Positions 6,177-8,868 of a stretch of 8,868 nt of DNA are shown here, piece after piece. The position numbers and the translations under genes were made by a program. The stretch spans positions 1-8,868 of the forward strand of contig CABTZC010000065.1 in the NCBI GenBank assembly GCA_902489185.1. The letters run 5' to 3'. Source of the stretch: an uncultured Brevibacterium sp. GTDB taxonomy: Bacteria > Actinomycetota > Actinomycetes > Actinomycetales > Brevibacteriaceae. Position 1 is the stretch's first letter; each line of letters begins with the position of its first letter. The notes below the pieces were generated by a model. The model was not told the origin of the DNA and searched no databases. It saw nothing but the letters and a program-made list of their open reading frames with translations.

Positions 6177-7006
6177 TCCGTCTGGCGCCTCTGCTCCACC
6201 ATCACACACCGTGGGTGCAGGGCGTATGTGCTGCCGACCCAGCTGGAACCATCACCATCCAACGGCTGGTTGACGGGGCTGGTTCGGCTCAGATCGACGC
6301 GCCGTCCGGTGTCCTGTGGGGCACCGTCAGCGAACAGGGGAGTGCCCTGCCACCAGAGTCGGTTTTCTGGATTGGGTACTCCGTCACCCCACTCACCCCG
6401 TCGCTTAACGGGGTCGCTGACGTGGCGTCGCTTCTCAACCGCCGAGGTCGTTACCCGTGTTCGCTGGTGGGGCACCGAGAACCGGTTTTGGATGTGTATC
6501 GCCGACTAGTGTGGGGACCACCTCGGGGAGTGCGACCGCACCAACCGTTGCTGGTCGCATGTGAGCGGCCGGACGTTGACGAGATCCCGGTCCGCGTCGC
6601 CAGGACCGACGAGTACGCGCAGGTGTATGACGCCTCCGTGGCGATGTTCAAAGAAGAAGTGGGGTTTTCACCTGAACAGCCCAACCCTTCCGGATACCGG
6701 GCCCGCGTGCGATCACTATTGACCGGCGGGCACACACTCGTGCTCAGCGACGGGAACACCCTGATCTTCAAAGCCGACCTCGGCGTGATCTCCAGTCGGG
6801 CAGTCCAAGTCCAAGGCGTGTGGGTCCACCCCGCCTACCGGGGCCAAGGAATCGCCAGCCGCGCCATGGTTTCCGTGACACGACACGCCCTTACGTACGC
6901 ACCCACGGTGAGTTTGTACGTCAACTCATTTAACACCTCGGCGCTGGGCGCTTATGCGCGCGCTGGCTACCGGCAGATAGGCGAATTCGCCACAGTCATG
7001 TACTGA
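6173..7006 (+). CDS. GNAT N-acetyltransferase with N-terminal DUF4081-like domain
   Basis: This 277-aa protein has a C-terminal GNAT fold. VQVQGVWVHPAYRGQGIASR (211-230) is the acetyl-CoA pyrophosphate-binding motif A (R/Q-x-x-G-x-G/A). SLYVNSFNTSALGAYARAGY (247-266) is the usual motif-B region, and EFATVMY forms the last strand. The first half (to about residue 130) has no catalytic motif that I recognise. By architecture and position after ispG it matches DUF4081-GNAT proteins such as mycobacterial Rv2867c, whose substrate is unknown to me. It starts at TTG 6173, overlapping the ispG stop by 4 bases, with a GAGG run about 10 bases upstream. The next in-frame starts would cut into the conserved N-terminus. 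It is probably the last gene of the ispG unit. The substrate cannot be read from the sequence. Confidence 0.85.
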   Translation: MIRLAPLLHHHTPWVQGVCAADPAGTITIQRLVDGAGSAQIDAPSGVLWGTVSEQGSALPPESVFWIGYSVTPLTPSLNGVADVASLLNRRGRYPCSLVGHREPVLDVYRRLVWGPPRGVRPHQPLLVACERPDVDEIPVRVARTDEYAQVYDASVAMFKEEVGFSPEQPNPSGYRARVRSLLTGGHTLVLSDGNTLIFKADLGVISSRAVQVQGVWVHPAYRGQGIASRAMVSVTRHALTYAPTVSLYVNSFNTSALGAYARAGYRQIGEFATVMY

Positions 7007-7122
7007 CGCGGCTCCCTGACGTGGCGACTCAACAGGTGGGACGTGACGGCTCGCACAGTCGTAAAAGGTGACCCTGTGCACATGAAAATCTCAGAATGAT
7101 CTAGCATTGAGGTGTTTCAATA

Positions 7123-7135
7123 CGGCCTTTGGCCG
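7123..7135. repeat. Small inverted repeat in the leader of the cytochrome gene
   Basis: CGGCC TTT GGCCG is a perfect 5-bp stem with a 3-base loop, about 55 bases before the next start codon. No T-run follows it, so it is not a standard intrinsic terminator. It could be a weak end for the GNAT transcript or a leader structure. Confidence 0.4.
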
Positions 7136-7148
7136 GAACCTGTCGGTC

Positions 7149-7164
7149 GAGGCGCGCACGCCTC
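7149..7164. repeat. Second small inverted repeat in the same leader
   Basis: GAGGCG CGCA CGCCTC forms a perfect 6-bp GC-rich stem with a 4-base loop, 13 bases after the previous hairpin and 23 bases before the ATG triplet at 7188. In a transcript starting upstream it would lie just before the translation start. Confidence 0.4.
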
Positions 7165-7187
7165 CCTGAACATACGGACGTTTAAAT

Positions 7188-8180
7188 ATGATGATGGCAA
7201 CTTCGAAAAAGAAGAAGAAAAAGAAGAAGGGAAAGAAGGGGAAGAAGGGCGCATCCTTTGATCCCAAGTCCCTGATCAAACCCGCAATCTGGGCGGGTGT
7301 GGCAATCGTCGCGATTGTCATCGTGGTACTCATTGCCAACTGGCTGCGAAGCCTCGACCCTGTTGCGGCCTTCATTGAGAAGTACCCAGGCGAATACGAA
7401 CTTCCAGAAGGTGCGCCGGTCGGGTTCCCCGCATGGCTGAACTGGCAACACTTCCTCAACATGTTCTTCATGCTGCTGATTGTGCGTTCGGGCTGGCTCA
7501 TTCGCACCACGCCTAAGCCTGATTCTTTCTGGACACGCGACAACACCAAGTTCATCAAGACCAAGGGCGAACCCAAGAAAATCTCGATGAACCACCTCAT
7601 CCACTTCTCATTCGACGCGCTGTGGGTCCTCAACGGTGTGATCTTCTTTATCTTGCTGTTCGCTACAGGTCAGTGGATGCGTATCGTTCCCACCAGCTGG
7701 GATGTGTTCCCCAACGCGCTGTCGGCTGCCCTGCAGTACGCTTCGATGAACTGGCCAACGGAGAACGGGTGGATCAACTACAACGGTCTGCAGCAGCTGG
7801 CCTACTTCACCACCGTGTTCATTGCTGCCCCACTGGCCATGATCACCGGTCTGCGGATGTCAGAAGTGTGGCCTATTAAGGGCAAATTCAACGACGTGTA
7901 CCGTGTTGAACACGCCGCCAAGGTCCACTTCCCAGTCATGATCTACTTCGTTGCGTTCACCGCGGTTCACGTGTTCCTGGTATTCGCAACCGCAATTGTG
8001 GCAGGCAAGGGACCGTTCGCGAACCTCAGCCACATGTTCGCAGCCGCACCGGACAAACCAATCATGGGTCTGATCCTGTTCCTGGTTGCCGTGGTTGTCA
8101 TGGCAGCTGCGTGGGTAGTCATCCGCCCAATCTTCGTAGCACCAGTAGCCGGCAAGTTTGGAAACGTGACAACCCGATAA
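7188..8180 (+). CDS. Cytochrome b/b6-type multi-pass membrane protein with poly-lysine N-terminus
   Basis: This 330-aa integral membrane protein resembles the cytochrome b/b6-domain (b561/thiosulfate-reductase cytochrome b-like) proteins I associate with Micrococcales. It probably carries heme and passes electrons to or from quinone, but its redox partner is not encoded here. Hydrophobic segments lie at about 33-52, 88-103, 143-160, 204-221, 247-270 and 291-313. Candidate heme ligands are histidines in or next to them: His88 (NWQHFLN), His136/His139 (NHLIHFS), His242 (RVEHAAK), His247 (KVHFPVM) and His261 (TAVHVFL). GQWMRIVPTSWDVFPNALSA (161-180) is an external-loop signature I recall for the family. 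The N-terminus is extraordinary: 12 lysines in residues 7-20. The start is uncertain because three ATG codons follow one another (7188, 7191, 7194) and there is no clear ribosome binding site. I took the first. A leader of 181 bases precedes it, so it is likely its own transcription unit. Confidence 0.8.
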   Translation: MMMATSKKKKKKKKGKKGKKGASFDPKSLIKPAIWAGVAIVAIVIVVLIANWLRSLDPVAAFIEKYPGEYELPEGAPVGFPAWLNWQHFLNMFFMLLIVRSGWLIRTTPKPDSFWTRDNTKFIKTKGEPKKISMNHLIHFSFDALWVLNGVIFFILLFATGQWMRIVPTSWDVFPNALSAALQYASMNWPTENGWINYNGLQQLAYFTTVFIAAPLAMITGLRMSEVWPIKGKFNDVYRVEHAAKVHFPVMIYFVAFTAVHVFLVFATAIVAGKGPFANLSHMFAAAPDKPIMGLILFLVAVVVMAAAWVVIRPIFVAPVAGKFGNVTTR

Positions 8181-8189
8181 GGGAAGGTG

Positions 8190-8216
8190 CCCAGCCGCTA
8201 CGAGCTAGGAGCTGGG
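8190..8216. terminator. Convergent hairpin between the cytochrome and S4-protein genes
   Basis: CCCAGC (8190-8195) pairs with GCTGGG (8211-8216). A further CTA/TAG pairing inside surrounds a 5-base loop. It sits in the 44-base gap between two converging stop codons, where a shared terminator is expected. No strong T-run follows on either strand, so efficiency is uncertain. Confidence 0.45.
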
Positions 8217-8224
8217 AGTCTGGC

Positions 8225-8629
8225 TTAGAACGAGGGCCGTCCGCGTAACTTATCAAGTGCGCGGCGGTCCTTTTTCGTGGGCCTGCCCATGCCCTTGTCG
8301 CGCCGGGGTACGGGGGCACGCAAAAGAGGGCTGGGTTCTGGGGAGTTGTCCACGTAACAGGCGCGCGCAACCGAGGCGGGACCTCGGGTAGCTAAAAACC
8401 CTTGCACCACCAGAACCCGGTCAATTCCGTGGCGACGGATGTGTACTTCGTCGCCGACTTTGACCTTGTACGACGCCTTGACTTTTTCGTCGTCAACCCG
8501 CACGTGGCCACCCTTGATGACAGATGCAGCCAGGGTCCGAGTCTTGAAAACACGCACCGCCCACAGCCACGAATCGATGCGTTGCGAACCGTGAGAGTCA
8601 AACGTGGGTTCAATCATGCATTCGAGCAT
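8225..8629 (-). CDS. S4-domain RNA-binding protein (Hsp15/HslR-like)
   Basis: This small basic protein has 134 residues from ATG 8629, or 130 from ATG 8617. An S4 RNA-binding fold occupies about residues 16-80: QRIDSWLWAVRVFKTRTLA is the conserved first helix, GGHVRVDDEKVKASYKVKVGDEV is the hairpin and turn, and IDRVLVV the last strand. It is followed by CYVDNSPEP and the tail GRPTKKDRRALDKLRG, both typical of actinobacterial members as I recall them. The E. coli relative Hsp15 binds 50S subunits that carry stranded peptidyl-tRNA. A ribosome-rescue role here is inferred from the family only. The start is uncertain: neither ATG has a strong ribosome binding site, and the frame is open to a TTG at 8677 whose extra residues look like translated promoter. 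It is divergent from proS. Confidence 0.88.
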   Translation of the reverse strand: MLECMIEPTFDSHGSQRIDSWLWAVRVFKTRTLAASVIKGGHVRVDDEKVKASYKVKVGDEVHIRRHGIDRVLVVQGFLATRGPASVARACYVDNSPEPSPLLRAPVPRRDKGMGRPTKKDRRALDKLRGRPSF

Positions 8630-8641
8630 AGAACACCAGGT

Positions 8642-8677
8642 GATAATCTGTGCCCAGGCCCGGTTATGGCCTGTCAA
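8642..8677. promoter_or_regulatory. Divergent promoter region with a 6-bp palindrome, upstream of proS and the S4 gene
   Basis: On the plus strand GATAAT (8642-8647) is a good -10 box for proS, although no clear -35 is seen. The same site read on the minus strand (GATTAT) could serve the S4 gene. A perfect TTGACA sits on the minus strand at 8677-8672, but its spacing to that box (23 bases) is too long. CAGGCC (8655-8660) and GGCCTG (8668-8673) form a perfect inverted repeat with a 7-base loop, placed near the predicted proS transcription start. It is a possible operator or leader hairpin. Confidence 0.4.
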
Positions 8678-8688
8678 TGAGTTGAATC

Positions 8689-8693
8689 AGGAG
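8689..8693 (+). promoter_or_regulatory. Ribosome binding site of proS
   Basis: AGGAG lies 8 bases upstream of ATG 8702. This favours ATG 8702 over the in-frame ATG at 8714. Confidence 0.8.
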
Positions 8694-8701
8694 TTAGACC
8701 T

Positions 8702-8868
8702 ATGCCCTTGCGGATGTCCACACTTTTTGTGCGCACCCTCAAAGAAGAGCCTGCTGATGCAGACGTTAAGAGCCACAAGCTCTTGCACCGTGCATCCTAC
8801 ATTCGCCGTTCAGCTCCAGGAATCTACACGTGGTTGCCGCTGGGACTGCGCGTGTTGGACAAGATCGA
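8702..8868 (+). CDS. proS: Prolyl-tRNA synthetase, N-terminal fragment (cut by the window end)
   Basis: This gene would charge tRNA-Pro with proline in the cytosol (class IIa aminoacyl-tRNA synthetase). Only the first 55 codons are present. The sequence MSTLFVRTLKEEPADADVKS followed by HKLLHRASYIRRSAPGIYTW and LPLGLRVLDKI matches the standard bacterial ProS opening: the N-terminal strand, the (L/M)xRAxxIRxxAxGxYTWLPxGxRVLxK block and the beginning of class II motif 1. The frame runs open to the last base, so the gene is partial only because the window ends. A strong ribosome binding site supports ATG 8702. Confidence 0.93.
   Translation, partial: MPLRMSTLFVRTLKEEPADADVKSHKLLHRASYIRRSAPGIYTWLPLGLRVLDKI

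Noticed and set aside
5633..6475. 280-aa minus-strand open frame across the ispG/GNAT junction
   Set aside because: It lies antisense to two clear genes, is rich in Ser/Pro/Thr/Arg as expected of a high-GC shadow frame, and has no recognisable motif.
7188..8180. Poly-lysine start as a sequencing artefact or frameshift
   Set aside because: The frame continues without break into a well-formed family protein, and the lysines are a mixture of AAA and AAG codons with interspersed Gly, which is unlike a homopolymer error.
8402..8680. 92-aa plus-strand frame opposite the S4-domain gene
   Set aside because: The minus-strand S4 protein has clear family motifs. This frame is its shadow.
1..8868. tRNA, CRISPR, insertion sequence or phage content
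   Set aside because: No cloverleaf-like sequence, spaced repeats, transposase motifs or terminal inverted repeats were seen. The window is densely packed with core genes.

Overview
The window looks like chromosomal DNA from a fairly high-GC actinobacterium (Actinomycetota). A member of the Micrococcales or a close relative is my best guess. The reasons are the gene order dxr - rip1-type site-2 protease - ispG - DUF4081-type GNAT, which matches the Mycobacterium tuberculosis Rv2870c-Rv2867c order as I recall it, frequent GTG and TTG starts, a DivIVA-repeat protein, and a membrane cytochrome of a type I associate with Micrococcales. I see no insertion sequence, phage gene, CRISPR array, tRNA or rRNA. 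This is core genome, not an accessory island.

Layout. (1) Bases 1-192 hold the 3' end of a DivIVA-domain gene. It overlaps by 8 bases a 205-aa protein that resembles only the N-terminal part of an acyl-CoA synthetase. (2) Converging on that pair is a minus-strand glutaryl-CoA dehydrogenase gene (917-2110). A hairpin in the 802-917 gap can serve as terminator for both sides. (3) A divergent control region (2111-2265) separates it from the plus-strand block dxr (2266-3465), rip1/rseP-like protease (3462-4949), ispG (5031-6176) and GNAT acetyltransferase (6173-7006). The first pair and the last pair each overlap by 4 bases, and ispG has its own likely promoter at 4975-5003. (4) After a 181-base leader region with two small hairpins comes a multi-pass cytochrome b-type membrane protein with an unusual poly-lysine N-terminus (7188-8180). 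(5) A second convergent terminator hairpin separates it from a minus-strand S4-domain RNA-binding protein (8225-8629). (6) A divergent promoter region leads into proS, prolyl-tRNA synthetase, which the window cuts after 55 codons.

How the genes work together. Dxr and IspG are the second and the sixth enzyme of the non-mevalonate (MEP) isoprenoid pathway, so the central block supplies precursors for quinones and for lipid carriers of cell-wall synthesis. The intramembrane protease between them acts at the membrane in stress signalling, and its placement between two isoprenoid genes is an old conserved arrangement. The dehydrogenase belongs to lysine/tryptophan/glutarate catabolism. The cytochrome b protein is probably a quinone-linked electron carrier. 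The S4 protein and ProS both serve translation.

I found no convincing new multi-gene system. The points most worth a second look are the stand-alone half-synthetase, the poly-lysine cytochrome with its 45-base purine run, the extra charged segment in the site-2 protease, and palindromes in the divergent control regions.
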